Positions 39,578 through 49,126 of a DNA stretch of 64,000 nt are shown piece after piece. Every line of letters starts with the position of its first letter. Positions within the stretch are counted from its first letter, which is position 1. The DNA lies in assembly GCF_900101435.1 (NCBI RefSeq), contig NZ_FMZH01000003.1:124001-188000 (forward strand). The letters run 5' to 3'. Source of the stretch: Pedobacter soli. Its GTDB lineage: Bacteria; Bacteroidota; Bacteroidia; Sphingobacteriales; Sphingobacteriaceae. Position numbers and translations under genes: made by a program. The notes under the pieces were generated by a model, which was given only the letters and a program-made list of their open reading frames with translations, did not search any database and had not been told where the DNA came from.

Positions 39578-42022
39578 TTGAAAAATTTACTTTTTGCAGC
39601 CCTTGTTGCAATGTTGCCTTTCTTTGCATCGGCACAGCTTGTGGTTACCGGTAAGGTAACCGATCAAAACCAAAATGCCCTGCCCGGCGCCACCATTAAA
39701 ATAAAAAACAAAAAAACAGTTGTATTGAGCGATGCAGGTGGAAATTTCACCTTATCCAACCTTGAAAATGGAAAATATACATTTGTTGTGAGTTATGTGG
39801 GGTACAGAACTGAAGAAAAAGCAGTAACCCTTTCGCAAAACAGTACGATAGATTTCGCCTTAACGGCACAAAATTTTCTGGCCGACGAGGTAATTGTACG
39901 GGCAACACGGGCCAATGAAAAATCGGCAACAACCTACAAGAACATTGGTAAAGAAGAAATCCAGCAAAACAACTTTGGTCTGGATTTACCTTTTATTTTA
40001 CAGAATACGCCTGGCGTGGTAGTTAATTCTGATGCCGGCGCTGGTGTGGGTTACACCGGTATCCGTATACGCGGTAGCGATAATAGTCGTATAAACGTAA
40101 CCGTTAACGGCATTCCAATTAACGATAGCGAAAGCCAGGGAACTTTTTATGTGAATATGCCCGATTTTGCTTCATCAGTAGACAATGTGCAGATTCAGCG
40201 CGGTGTAGGTACCTCAACCAATGGTGCCGGCGCTTTTGGTGCAAGTTTAAACATCCAGACCACCGCCAGCGAAACGGAACCCTATGCAGAAGTAAACAGC
40301 ACCTACGGCAGTTTCGATACCTGGAAAAATACCATAAAGGTTGGAACAGGTTTAATTAACAACCGTTTTAGTTTCGATGGCCGTTTATCGAGAATCAGTT
40401 CTGATGGCTATGTAGACCGTGGATCATCTTTACTTAAATCTTATTTCCTTTCTGGTGCTTACCATGGCAACAAAGATTTATTGCGCGTAAATGTTTTCTC
40501 GGGTAACGAAAAAACTTATCAATCGTGGAATGGTATTCCGCAATCGCGTTTAGAAAATGATGTTGCCGGCATGAATGCCTACATCGCCCGGAACGAACTT
40601 AGCGCTGAAGATGCCGCTAACCTGTTAAACTCTGGACGCAGATATAACAGTTTCTTATACAATAACCAGACAGATAATTATGTTCAAAACCATTACCAGC
40701 TAATTTATGCCCGTCAGTTTTCTGATCAGTTCTCTTTTAACGGAGCTTTGCACTATACACAGGGTTCGGGTTACTATGAAGAATACCGTGTACAGAATAA
40801 ACTGGCCGATTATGGTTTAAATCCGGTAGTTATTCCTGGTGGAACACCTATTACCAAAACAGATCTTATCCGTCGCCGTTGGTTGGATAACGATTTTTAT
40901 GGTGTTACCTATGCCTTTAATTATGTGCCACAGAAAAATTTAAATTTCACTTTAGGTGGTGCATATAACGAATACAAAGGCGCGCACTTCGGACAAATTA
41001 TTTGGGCACAATATGCCTCAAACGGCGACATAGACAGGCATTATTATGATAACGATGGCTTTAAAACCGATTTTAATACCTACGGTAAGGTGAACTACAG
41101 CCCGGTGGAAGCACTGAGCTTATTTGCCGATTTACAATACCGTCGTGTGTATTATGATATCGCCGGAACTGAAAACAAACTGAATACGCTGGCGATAAAC
41201 AAAACTTTAAATTTCTTTAACCCTAAGTTTGGTGCTACTTATTTCATCAATCCGGAGAGCAATGTATATGCTTCATTCAGCGTAGCCAATAAAGAACCTA
41301 ACCGCGATGATTATACCGATGCAGCAGTGGGTGCAACTCCTAAACCAGAAAGGCTGAACGATTTAGAATTGGGTTACCGTTTTAAGAACGAAAAATTAAA
41401 CATCGGGGCTAATGCGTACGGCATGTTCTATAAAAACCAGCTGGTGGTTACCGGTAAAATAAATGATGTGGGTGGAAATTTCCGTCAAAATGTAGACAGA
41501 AGTTACCGTTTGGGTATTGAGCTGGATGGTGCTTATACCATTAGCAAGCAGTTTATTTTAAATGCAAACGCAGCTTTAAGTCGTAACAAAATCAAAAACT
41601 TTACCGAGTATTACGACGATTATGACAACGGTGGTCAGGTGGTAAACAATTACCAGCTTACTGATATATCATACTCGCCACGTGCCGTACTTTTTGGCGA
41701 ACTGGTTTACAAACCGGTTAGTGGTTTTGCGGTAGCTCTGCAAAGTAAATATGTAAGCAAGCAATATTTAGACAACACCCAAAATAACGACCGTACCATA
41801 AATGGTTATTGGGTAAGCAATGCCCGCTTAGGTTATGATTTTAAATTTGCCGGAGTTAAAAACATCAATCTGGGCTTATTGGTGAATAATATTTTCGATA
41901 AGCGTTACGAAAACAATGGCTATACCTATGGCTACCAGTTAGGTGGCAGCAGGATTACCGAAAATTTCTTTTACCCACAGGCTGGAACCAACTTTTTGTT
42001 AAGCCTGAATGTGAAGTTTTAA
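39578..42022 (+). CDS. TonB-dependent outer-membrane receptor, probable thiamine uptake
   Basis: An 814-residue receptor. The start is TTG, directly followed by a signal peptide (KNLLFAALVAMLPFFASAQ). A carboxypeptidase-regulatory-like domain (about 22-105; VVTGKVTDQNQNALPGATI) precedes the plug (about 110-240; LDLPFILQNTPGVVVNSD, GYTGIRIRGSDNSRINVTVNG) and a 22-stranded-type barrel ending in FYPQAGTNFLLSLNVKF with the C-terminal Phe. Control by the TPP riboswitch directly upstream indicates thiamine or a precursor as substrate. A terminator hairpin at 42059-42096 follows, separating it from the thiE-like gene. Confidence 0.9.
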   Translation: MKNLLFAALVAMLPFFASAQLVVTGKVTDQNQNALPGATIKIKNKKTVVLSDAGGNFTLSNLENGKYTFVVSYVGYRTEEKAVTLSQNSTIDFALTAQNFLADEVIVRATRANEKSATTYKNIGKEEIQQNNFGLDLPFILQNTPGVVVNSDAGAGVGYTGIRIRGSDNSRINVTVNGIPINDSESQGTFYVNMPDFASSVDNVQIQRGVGTSTNGAGAFGASLNIQTTASETEPYAEVNSTYGSFDTWKNTIKVGTGLINNRFSFDGRLSRISSDGYVDRGSSLLKSYFLSGAYHGNKDLLRVNVFSGNEKTYQSWNGIPQSRLENDVAGMNAYIARNELSAEDAANLLNSGRRYNSFLYNNQTDNYVQNHYQLIYARQFSDQFSFNGALHYTQGSGYYEEYRVQNKLADYGLNPVVIPGGTPITKTDLIRRRWLDNDFYGVTYAFNYVPQKNLNFTLGGAYNEYKGAHFGQIIWAQYASNGDIDRHYYDNDGFKTDFNTYGKVNYSPVEALSLFADLQYRRVYYDIAGTENKLNTLAINKTLNFFNPKFGATYFINPESNVYASFSVANKEPNRDDYTDAAVGATPKPERLNDLELGYRFKNEKLNIGANAYGMFYKNQLVVTGKINDVGGNFRQNVDRSYRLGIELDGAYTISKQFILNANAALSRNKIKNFTEYYDDYDNGGQVVNNYQLTDISYSPRAVLFGELVYKPVSGFAVALQSKYVSKQYLDNTQNNDRTINGYWVSNARLGYDFKFAGVKNINLGLLVNNIFDKRYENNGYTYGYQLGGSRITENFFYPQAGTNFLLSLNVKF

Positions 42023-42058
42023 GAAAGCTGAAAGACTAAAGCAAAAAGACCAAAGCTT

Positions 42059-42100
42059 AAAATCGCCATTGAGGATAAATTCTCAATGGCGATTTTGTTT
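42059..42100 (+). terminator. Intrinsic terminator after the thiamine receptor gene
   Basis: aaaatcgccattgag and ctcaatggcgatttt are perfectly complementary (15 bp) around an 8-nt loop, followed by a T-rich tract. Confidence 0.85.
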
Positions 42101-42149
42101 ATATTGGCATTTTAAATTATAAAAACCCTAATCGGGAACAACACTCACC

Positions 42150-42794
42150 ATGAAATACATCGAAAAGTTCCAATACATTACCCACGATATCCCCAACTTA
42201 ACGCACATTGAACAGGTACAACTGGCTTGCGAGGCAGGGGCAAAGTGGATTCAATACCGTTGCCTGAGCAAAGACGATGAAGCTCTTTTAGCGGATATTA
42301 GCGCCATCGCCGAAATTTGCGATGATTGGGGTACAACACTAATCGTTACCGATCACATCCATTTAAATGGCAAAGCCGATATCCAGGGATTTCATATTGA
42401 GGATATGGATGCCGATTTTGCAGCTATCCGCAAGCAGCTGGGCAATGACGTTACTCTGGGCGGCTCGGCCAATACCGTTGAAAATTTAATCCGCATGGCC
42501 AACCAGGGCGTAGATTATGCCGGCTTTGGCCCTTTTGCTACAACCGAAACCAAGCCAAACGATTTACCCTTGATAGGAGTTGAAGGTTATTCCAAAGCAT
42601 TGCAAAAACTCAAGGCAGCCAACATTCAATTACCCCTTTTAGCAGTCGGGGGTATTAAAATTTACGATGTTGAAGCTTTAATGCAAACGGGTATTTACGG
42701 TATCGCCGTTTCTGGCGCGATTAACTTTGCCGATGATTTTATTGAAGCTTATCAGGATTTTTACACTTTGGTAAAAGAAAGTGCTGTTTATTAA
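42150..42794 (+). CDS. thiE: Thiamine-phosphate synthase-like protein (ThiE fold)
   Basis: A 214-residue TIM-barrel protein of the ThiE/TenI family. AGAKWIQYRCLSKDDEALL corresponds to the first strand (usually Q-x-R-x-K; here the Lys position is Cys). TTLIVTDHIHLNGKADIQGF corresponds to the ND-x-x-x-L-A segment, and HIEDMDADF to H-x-G-Q-x-D. VDYAGFGPFATTETKPN is the clear family signature, followed by LLAVGGIKIYDVEALMQTGI. It would couple HMP-PP and HET-P to thiamine phosphate. Some active-site positions deviate, so a TenI-like or modified activity is possible. It has its own transcription unit after a terminator and lies within the thiamine locus. Confidence 0.75.
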   Translation: MKYIEKFQYITHDIPNLTHIEQVQLACEAGAKWIQYRCLSKDDEALLADISAIAEICDDWGTTLIVTDHIHLNGKADIQGFHIEDMDADFAAIRKQLGNDVTLGGSANTVENLIRMANQGVDYAGFGPFATTETKPNDLPLIGVEGYSKALQKLKAANIQLPLLAVGGIKIYDVEALMQTGIYGIAVSGAINFADDFIEAYQDFYTLVKESAVY

Positions 42795-42850
42795 AATTTT
42801 AGAATTTAAAGCCTGTTAGCTATTTTAAGCTTTGGGATAAACCAAACCAC

Positions 42851-44143
42851 ATGTCAGAAAACGCTCTTCAAAACAATGCCCAATGGGGGATTTTTAAAAA
42901 AATCTCTTTCAGATTTTTCTTTATTCTGCTCCCACTGTTTATTTTCCTGAATAATAACGGAGTTTTCACATTCCTGTCGGGGCTGCTGCAATTGCCTAAT
43001 CACTTTTTACGCGATTTCGTTCCATGGTTTTCTAAAAATATCATTCATTATAACTATACGCCCAACACGAGTCCAAGCGGCAGCGGCGATACCTCTTACA
43101 ATTGGGTACTATTGCTTCTGATAGTTCTCGTTTCGCTAGCAGGCTGTATCATCTGGTCTGCTTTAGACCGCCAACGCAAAAGTTATAATACTGCGTATTA
43201 CTGGCTTGTGGTGCTGGTAAGGTTTTACCTGGCCTTTACCTTAGTACTGTATGGCTTAATCAAGGTGATCAAGCTTCAATTCCCTGATCCAACGCTTGAT
43301 CGTTTGCTCCAACCTTTTGGCGAAGCATCTCCTATGGGCCTGGCATGGACTTTCCTTGGATTCTCAAAAGGATACAATATTTTTATGGGCATTATAGAAG
43401 TTTCCGGCGTACTACTCTTATTCCGCAGAACAGTAATAGTGGGTACCTTTCTATCTCTTGCAGCCACCGCCCACGTAATGGCTATGAATTACTTTTTCGA
43501 TGTGCCTGTAAAATTACTCTCTACTGCGCTTGTTGTGATGAGCCTTTTTATTTTGGCCCCCCATTTCTTGAAACTATACCGCTTCTTTATCCGGTATGAA
43601 AGTGAGCAACTGGATAAAATGTATAAGCCAGTGTTTAAAAAACGGTGGCTTTACTTTTTGGCTTATGGTGTAAAATACCTGTACATAACAGCTGCTATTG
43701 GTACTTTACTATACACGTTTAACCAGCAAAGAAAAACTTACGGCAGCGATGCACCCAAACCATTTTTGTATGGCATTTACAATGTAGAAAGCATGCGTTT
43801 TAAAGGGGAGGAGCTGCCACCTTTAGCTAGTGATAGCAGGCGATGGAAACAAATGGTGATTAGCTATGCAGGTTATGCACGCGTAAAAACAATTAATGAT
43901 AGTACCCTTAATTTTTCAACAGTATTTAATACAAAAAAGCGGGAAATCACATTGGGGTCACTGGATAAAGAATCGGCACAATATATTTTAACTTACCACC
44001 TTGTTGGAAAAGATAAATTGATTGTCTCTGGCCTGAAAGATAAAGATTCCATTTCCATAAGTTTTAAACGAAAAGACCTCAAAGAATTTAGGCTGATTAA
44101 CAGGGGTTTTCATTGGGTAAGCGAATATCCTTATAACCGGTAA
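42851..44143 (+). CDS. DoxX-like integral membrane protein
   Basis: A 430-residue protein with about six hydrophobic helices in the first 250 residues: FFFILLPLFIFLNNNGVF, NWVLLLLIVLVSLAGCIIW, VVLVRFYLAFTLVLYGLIKV, FMGIIEVSGVLLLF, VGTFLSLAATAHVMAM and STALVVMSLFILAPHFL. Another follows near 277, and then a soluble beta-rich tail of about 140 residues. The YGLIKV, GIIEVSG and helix pattern recall DoxX-like proteins, although the C-terminal tail is an addition. Function unknown. It sits between thiE-like and TPK-like genes; there is no direct evidence for a thiamine role. Confidence 0.65.
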   Translation: MSENALQNNAQWGIFKKISFRFFFILLPLFIFLNNNGVFTFLSGLLQLPNHFLRDFVPWFSKNIIHYNYTPNTSPSGSGDTSYNWVLLLLIVLVSLAGCIIWSALDRQRKSYNTAYYWLVVLVRFYLAFTLVLYGLIKVIKLQFPDPTLDRLLQPFGEASPMGLAWTFLGFSKGYNIFMGIIEVSGVLLLFRRTVIVGTFLSLAATAHVMAMNYFFDVPVKLLSTALVVMSLFILAPHFLKLYRFFIRYESEQLDKMYKPVFKKRWLYFLAYGVKYLYITAAIGTLLYTFNQQRKTYGSDAPKPFLYGIYNVESMRFKGEELPPLASDSRRWKQMVISYAGYARVKTINDSTLNFSTVFNTKKREITLGSLDKESAQYILTYHLVGKDKLIVSGLKDKDSISISFKRKDLKEFRLINRGFHWVSEYPYNR

Positions 44144-44219
44144 TTACTTCTTGCTACCTTATTCCCGATACTGGCAATTTGATACACCGACTCGATACTA
44201 AATTTTCTATATTCGCAAC

Positions 44220-44780
44220 ATGTCATCACATCATATAGTAAAAGAAAAACAGGAACCCGCTTTGTATATTGACGAGCTGGGTAATTTTAGCGAAGAGTTT
44301 TTAGGGCAACTTTTGGAGTGGAGCCCAACGCTTTTGGTTAATGGCGAAAACTACGATAAGATTATTTCGCTTGGCCTGAAAGTAGATGTGCTGGTCAACG
44401 GAACCAATCAGGACGTTCAGGAAGACACCAAAACCATTCAGGGTCCGGTTGACGCGCTAATGGTTGCCGTTAATTTCTTATTTGAAGAAAAATATCCGGC
44501 TGTGAATGTGATCGCAAAAAAATTCGACCTCGAAAAATTTGCAGGATTTGAAGATAAAATCAACCTGGTTGTATTTACAGAACGGGCCAAACATTATCCC
44601 ATTAGGTCGGGTTTTTCGGTATGGAAGCCGGCAGGCAGCGAATTTTTAATTCATGGCAACCGCTATCTCGAAGTAACCAACCTGATGCAAACCGAAGAAG
44701 AAATTTTTGAGGTAGTAAACGATGGCTTTGTAGAATTTACCTTTTCCGGACAACCTATTTTTATTAGCGAACCGATATGA
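44220..44780 (+). CDS. Degenerate thiamine pyrophosphokinase-like protein
   Basis: A 186-residue cytoplasmic protein. HHIVKEKQEPALYI, FLGQLLEWSP and ISLGLKVDVLV resemble the N-terminal part of Bacteroidota thiamine pyrophosphokinases. In true TPKs this part is followed by the catalytic G-D-x-D-S motif and a K-x-x-T-D motif. Here the corresponding stretches read VDVLVNGTNQDVQ and TIQGPVDALMVAVNFL, so the acidic Mg-binding residues appear lost. The rest (VVFTERAKHYPIRSGFSVWK, YLEVTNLMQTEEE) still follows the TPK C-terminal beta-sandwich pattern. A non-catalytic paralogue, perhaps thiamine-binding, is my inference. The GNAT gene downstream overlaps its stop (ATGA). Confidence 0.5.
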   Translation: MSSHHIVKEKQEPALYIDELGNFSEEFLGQLLEWSPTLLVNGENYDKIISLGLKVDVLVNGTNQDVQEDTKTIQGPVDALMVAVNFLFEEKYPAVNVIAKKFDLEKFAGFEDKINLVVFTERAKHYPIRSGFSVWKPAGSEFLIHGNRYLEVTNLMQTEEEIFEVVNDGFVEFTFSGQPIFISEPI

Positions 44781-45271
44781 TTACCCTTAGAAAAGCAAAA
44801 GAACAGGATATAGAAATCATCAGGGATATTGCCGCAGCAACCTGGCCATCAACTTATCTGGATATTATTGGTCAGCCGCAGATCGATTATATGCTGGAGA
44901 AAATGTATAACCAGGGCGAGCTGTTAAAACAATTGATGGAAGGCCATATTTTTCTGATTGCGGAAGCGGGTGAAGAGCAATATGGTTTTGCGGGTTATTC
45001 CATTATCGATCACGAAGCACGCATTTACAAACTGCATAAATTATACGTGCTACCATCTGCACATGGAAAAGGGGTAGGTAAAATCCTCATCAACGAGGTT
45101 TTCAACCAGGTAAAAGATATTGGCGGAACTGCTTTAGAACTTAACGTTAATAAACACAATAAAGCCAAAGATTTTTACCTGAAAGGTGGCTTTACGATTA
45201 AAGAATCAGTAAAACTTGATATTGGTGAAGGCTACTTTATGGATGATTATGTGATGGAATATAAGTTCTAA
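44777..45271 (+). CDS. GNAT family N-acetyltransferase
   Basis: A 164-residue acetyltransferase with the GNAT fold. Motif A, KLYVLPSAHGKGVGKILINEV (acetyl-CoA pyrophosphate loop, Gx-GxG-like), is centred near residue 100, and motif B, LNVNKHNKAKDFYLKGGF, near 135. The ATG overlaps the TPK-like gene stop (ATGA), indicating translational coupling. Substrate unknown. A short hairpin (acgccc...gggcgt, 45312-45338) with a T-rich tail follows. Confidence 0.85.
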   Translation: MITLRKAKEQDIEIIRDIAAATWPSTYLDIIGQPQIDYMLEKMYNQGELLKQLMEGHIFLIAEAGEEQYGFAGYSIIDHEARIYKLHKLYVLPSAHGKGVGKILINEVFNQVKDIGGTALELNVNKHNKAKDFYLKGGFTIKESVKLDIGEGYFMDDYVMEYKF

Positions 45272-45311
45272 TTACTTTTTTGCATAGCAATAATCATAGC
45301 TAAATATTTTA

Positions 45312-45345
45312 TACGCCCGTCATTTCCCTGAAGGGCGTTCTTTAT
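45312..45345 (+). terminator. Probable terminator after the GNAT gene
   Basis: acgccc (45312-45317) and gggcgt (45333-45338) form a 6-bp outer stem, with a further pairing possible in the loop, followed by tcttta. Weaker than the other terminators listed. Confidence 0.45.
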
Positions 45346-45411
45346 TCCCACGTTCATTAACATATAGCTTTAAGAAAAAATAATTATTAATTTGGCTTTA
45401 TAATTTAAACC

Positions 45412-46395
45412 ATGAAATATATATTATCGCTCCTATTACTCTTCGTAACGGTTACTACATTTTCACAAATACCAAAACCGCTAAAAGACACCTACGTAAA
45501 TGATTTTGCGAAAGTCCTTTCCAAATCGGAAATTAAAAAGCTAAACGATACGATTAATCAAATCGAAAAAAAATCAGGTGTACAACTTGCACTTGTTATT
45601 GTAAACACAATACCAAAGGAATACGATATTGAAGAATATTCGTTACTAATTGCACGCAGATGGAAAGTTGGCAATAAAGAAGATGGCCTGGTTTATGTTG
45701 CCGCCGTAAAGCAGCGCAAGCAACGACTAGAAGTAGCCCGTAATCTTGAACCCATTTTTACTACCGAAACCAGTCAGGATGTACTGACTAAAACCAAAGC
45801 GCACTTTCGTGCAAAAGATTACGGAAAGGGCCTTTTTGCATTGGTATCTGATATCTCTTTTAAACTTGATAGTGCCGGCTATGGTGAACCACCAGCAGTA
45901 CAATCCCTTGCTGCTGTTGATAAACAGGACAACAAGGCCGTAAGCAATACGAGCGACAGAGTTGATATAACACTTTTTGTACTTGGCTTTTTTGTTATTG
46001 TATTTGTATTAGTAGTGCTATTAATCGTTCGCATATTCAGATCAAGACCAAGCAGCCAAACCTTTGCCAATAATGGATTTGGAGGCTACAACAACGGTTA
46101 CAATGGTGGTTTTAATAATGGCTACAACGGCCGCCGCAGAAGCGGATTAGGATCCTTTTTTGCAGGTGCAGCTACTGGTTATTTCGCTAATAGCCTTTTC
46201 AACAGGAATAGATATCATAATAATCACGTAGTCCCTCAACAAACACAAGAGGAAGAACGTCCAGGCAGTGGAAGCAACTTTGGCGATTGGGGATCATCAC
46301 GCGACAGCTCTTCTGATGGAAACAGCTCATCTGGAAGCAGTAGTTCATCTTCAAGTGGTGGGTTTTCAGGAGGTGGAGCTAGCTCAGACTGGTAA
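45412..46395 (+). CDS. TPM domain (YgcG-type) protein with Gly/Ser-rich tail
   Basis: A 327-residue exported protein: signal peptide (about 1-19, YILSLLLLFVTVTTFSQ), TPM domain (about 25-155; YVNDFAKVLSKSEIKKLND, LALVIVNTIPKEYDIEEYS, GLVYVAAVKQRKQRLEV), one membrane helix (about 187-207, LFVLGFFVIVFVLVVLLIV), a Gly/Asn/Tyr-rich stretch (about 218-240) and a Ser/Gly-rich end with SGGGASSDW. This is the standard layout of TPM proteins. They are linked to membrane quality control or repair in some organisms, but activity is unproven. Unclear neighbours; terminator at 46423-46462. Confidence 0.85.
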   Translation: MKYILSLLLLFVTVTTFSQIPKPLKDTYVNDFAKVLSKSEIKKLNDTINQIEKKSGVQLALVIVNTIPKEYDIEEYSLLIARRWKVGNKEDGLVYVAAVKQRKQRLEVARNLEPIFTTETSQDVLTKTKAHFRAKDYGKGLFALVSDISFKLDSAGYGEPPAVQSLAAVDKQDNKAVSNTSDRVDITLFVLGFFVIVFVLVVLLIVRIFRSRPSSQTFANNGFGGYNNGYNGGFNNGYNGRRRSGLGSFFAGAATGYFANSLFNRNRYHNNHVVPQQTQEEERPGSGSNFGDWGSSRDSSSDGNSSSGSSSSSSSGGFSGGGASSDW

Positions 46396-46422
46396 AGAAA
46401 AAATAACCTGATATTCGATATA

Positions 46423-46464
46423 AAAATAAACGCCGCCCATGAAAATGAGCGGCGTTTATTTTTG
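46423..46464. terminator. Bidirectional terminator between TPM and beta-barrel genes
   Basis: aaaataaacgccgc (46423-46436) and gcggcgtttatttt (46449-46462) form a perfect 14-bp stem with a 12-nt loop, with A/T tails on both sides. Confidence 0.85.
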
Positions 46465-46526
46465 GGGATACATGATTCTAAAAAATGTTAAAACCCCAAT
46501 ACTATCCTTTTTTCAAAACAGGCGTG

Positions 46527-48968
46527 TTAATTTTTCATCCTTCCCTGCTCCGATTCAGTACCTGTAGAACGGCGACGGGCAGGTTTGATTTCATTTTTAC
46601 CAAAACGATAGGTAAAACTGATCCGGCCAACACGGGTTTCATTTTTTTGATGTACGGTGTAGGTTAAGCCAGGGTACGCGCTTGATAAATTATTTTCAGA
46701 CATATTAAACACATCCGACAAAGCCAGCTTTAAACTTGCCTTTTTGTTAAATAACGTTTTGCTTAAGCCTGCATCGATAGAATAACGGGCTTTTAAACTA
46801 AGCGTACCATAATCAAGCGGCGATTCGTAATTACCGTTCAGCTCGGCCGTAAAGCCATTTACGATAGTAAAGGTTTGTTGCGATTTAAACTGGAAAGATG
46901 TTTTTCCGGTTTTCAATGCTCTGCCGGCTAAATTTGGCGATTCAAAGCTCAGGTAAAAAACATTTAAGTTATTATTGGTTTGCCACCATTTGGTAATTTG
47001 AACAGGCACATTTAAATTAGCACTGTAACTGATGTTGGTAGCGATGTTGGCATTAGTCTGATATAACGCTTTTTGTGCTTCATCTGGCAAAATCACTTCT
47101 GCAATTACGTCATCAACCCTACTGTAACCAACAGTAAGCATATATTTTTGCAAAAGGGTATAACTCAGCTCAAAATTATGCGTGTATTGCGGGTTCAGAA
47201 AGGGGTTACCTTTATTATAGGTATACTGATCTAAGTAATAAATAAACGGGTTTAAAGCATCGTAACTCGGACGATCGATCCTTCTGCTGTAAGAGAAACC
47301 CAACTGGTTATTTTTGGAAAGATTCTGCTGCACAAACAAAGTCGGGAAGAAATCCCAGTAGCTTCGTTTAACCACAGTATTGGTGGTAATTAAGTTCCCT
47401 TTCGAATTGGTTTGCTCCATCCTTAAGCCAATTTGTATACTGGTATTTTTAAACTGTTTATTCAAATTGGTATAAGCCGCATTAACATTTTCATCGTAAA
47501 CAAACTGATTACTGCGACGCACATCATTCTGCCAGTTGTTATTTACAAATTCTTCGGCCTGCAAATCGTTATCGGTTTTTACCCAGCTGCTTTTAACTCC
47601 CGCTTCGAGCTTAACCGTTTTACTTAACGAAACATTATAATCTACTTTAAAAGCTTTAATATCAATAATAGAAGGTGTATTGTTGCGGATGTAATTGATT
47701 GGACGAATCCGGCTGCCATTGGCAAACAAGTAATCGTTGGCATAGTCAGAACCATCGTTGCCGTTGTAGCGCGAATAATCTACATCGGCCGAAATTTCTG
47801 ATCCGGCAGTATCCAAAACCGATTTATAGTTTAAATTATACGAAATGTTATTGTATTTATTGGTTTGCAGGCTATTCGAAATCAATGTAGAATCGATTTT
47901 TTGAAAAGACGGGCCAATTAAGGTATTGTTAACACCAGCTTCGGTACCATGATTAAAATAACCATTTACCAAAACCCCAATGGTATTTTTTTTATCGATA
48001 AAATAATCTAAACCTGCTTTGAAGTTGTTATTGTATTGTTTTCTGTTGCTCTCGCCAACCTGCATAAAGTAGGTATCAGGTGTTCCGTTCGAAATCCTGT
48101 CGATCGCGATCAGGTTATCGCGTTCAAACTTACCGTAGTTATAGTTACCAAAAAGATTGAGCTTCTGGGTGCGGTGGTTCAGGTTTAAGCCAGCATTTCC
48201 CCTCAGGTTTTTACCGTAACCTAGCGAGCCATTTACGCTGCCATTTGTTCCACCGTTTTTATTTTTTTTGGTTTTGATGTTAATAATACCCGAATTACCT
48301 GAAGCATCATATTTGGACGATGGATTGGTAATCAGCTCAATGCTCTCTATATCAGAGCTCTGCATATTCCGCAAAAGGTTGGCTACATCAGCACTGCTCA
48401 TGTAGGTTTGTTTTCCATCGAGTTGAATCAGCACGCCTTGTTTGCCCATCATCGAAATTTTATCGTTCTGATCGACTGTTACACCAGGCGCTTTCTGTAA
48501 AACCTCTAATGCTGATGAACCCGTCATGATTGAACTGTTAGAAACATTCATCACAATTTTATCCATCTTTCTTTCAATCAACGGTTTGGTAACAGCCACA
48601 TTAACATCTTTTAAGTTCTGTGCAGTAGCCACCAGCTTAGCTGTGCCAAAATCTATTTTCTGGTTGTCTTCAGTTACCGTAATTATTTTGCTTTTAAGGG
48701 TTTTATAGCCCATGTTACTGGCTTTGTAAAAGTAGGTTCCTTTGCCTGCTACAATAAATCCAAACGAGCCATTTGGATCGGTAAAAGCAGTTTTAACTAC
48801 ACTCGAATCTGCGGCCTTGAAAAGAACTACGGTTACATAATCGGCTGGTTTATCATTCTCATCTAAAATTACACCACTGATATTAGGTTTAGGCGTAGAT
48901 TGGGCAAAAACCTGTGTAGTTGTAAAAAAAAGGGTTATTATAAGCGCTATTTTGTATAAATTTTTCAT
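46527..48968 (-). CDS. Outer-membrane beta-barrel (OMP_b-brl_3/TonB-receptor-like) protein
   Basis: An 813-residue outer-membrane protein. Signal peptide about 1-22 (ALIITLFFTTTQVFAQS), carboxypeptidase-regulatory-like domain about 27-110 (NISGVILDENDKPADYVTVV), and a plug with SSALEVLQKAPGVTVDQNDK and GKQGVLIQLDGKQTYMSSAD. Then SIELITNPSSKYDASGNSGI, a classic signature of this family, and a long barrel. The tail after the last strand (ARRRSTGTESEQGRMKN) is basic. Substrate unknown. The ECF-type promoter at 49101-49126 lies about 135 bp upstream and matches the one in front of the ECF sigma gene, so envelope-stress or ECF-dependent control is likely. Confidence 0.85.
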   Translation of the reverse strand: MKNLYKIALIITLFFTTTQVFAQSTPKPNISGVILDENDKPADYVTVVLFKAADSSVVKTAFTDPNGSFGFIVAGKGTYFYKASNMGYKTLKSKIITVTEDNQKIDFGTAKLVATAQNLKDVNVAVTKPLIERKMDKIVMNVSNSSIMTGSSALEVLQKAPGVTVDQNDKISMMGKQGVLIQLDGKQTYMSSADVANLLRNMQSSDIESIELITNPSSKYDASGNSGIINIKTKKNKNGGTNGSVNGSLGYGKNLRGNAGLNLNHRTQKLNLFGNYNYGKFERDNLIAIDRISNGTPDTYFMQVGESNRKQYNNNFKAGLDYFIDKKNTIGVLVNGYFNHGTEAGVNNTLIGPSFQKIDSTLISNSLQTNKYNNISYNLNYKSVLDTAGSEISADVDYSRYNGNDGSDYANDYLFANGSRIRPINYIRNNTPSIIDIKAFKVDYNVSLSKTVKLEAGVKSSWVKTDNDLQAEEFVNNNWQNDVRRSNQFVYDENVNAAYTNLNKQFKNTSIQIGLRMEQTNSKGNLITTNTVVKRSYWDFFPTLFVQQNLSKNNQLGFSYSRRIDRPSYDALNPFIYYLDQYTYNKGNPFLNPQYTHNFELSYTLLQKYMLTVGYSRVDDVIAEVILPDEAQKALYQTNANIATNISYSANLNVPVQITKWWQTNNNLNVFYLSFESPNLAGRALKTGKTSFQFKSQQTFTIVNGFTAELNGNYESPLDYGTLSLKARYSIDAGLSKTLFNKKASLKLALSDVFNMSENNLSSAYPGLTYTVHQKNETRVGRISFTYRFGKNEIKPARRRSTGTESEQGRMKN

Positions 48969-49100
48969 CGGTTTGGTTTAATGTGCTAAAAAATTCGGGC
49001 AAAAAAAATTCCATAACACCTGTAAAAGGCATTTTCCATTTATTGCTGTTATTTTAAAGTTTAGTTCGGAAACGAAAGGTTTCCATGATCTTGTTATAGG

Positions 49101-49126
49101 TAAGACGACTGTTTTTTGAAAAGGTT
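49101..49126 (-). promoter_or_regulatory. Predicted ECF sigma promoter (AAC-N17-GTCTTA) for the beta-barrel gene
   Basis: On the minus strand tgtAAC (AAC at 49126-49124) is followed by a 17-nt spacer starting cttttc and then GTCTTA (49106-49101). It shares with the 3042-3067 site the extended string cagtcGTCTTA and identical spacing. The gap to the ATG (about 130 nt) implies a long leader. Confidence 0.6.
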
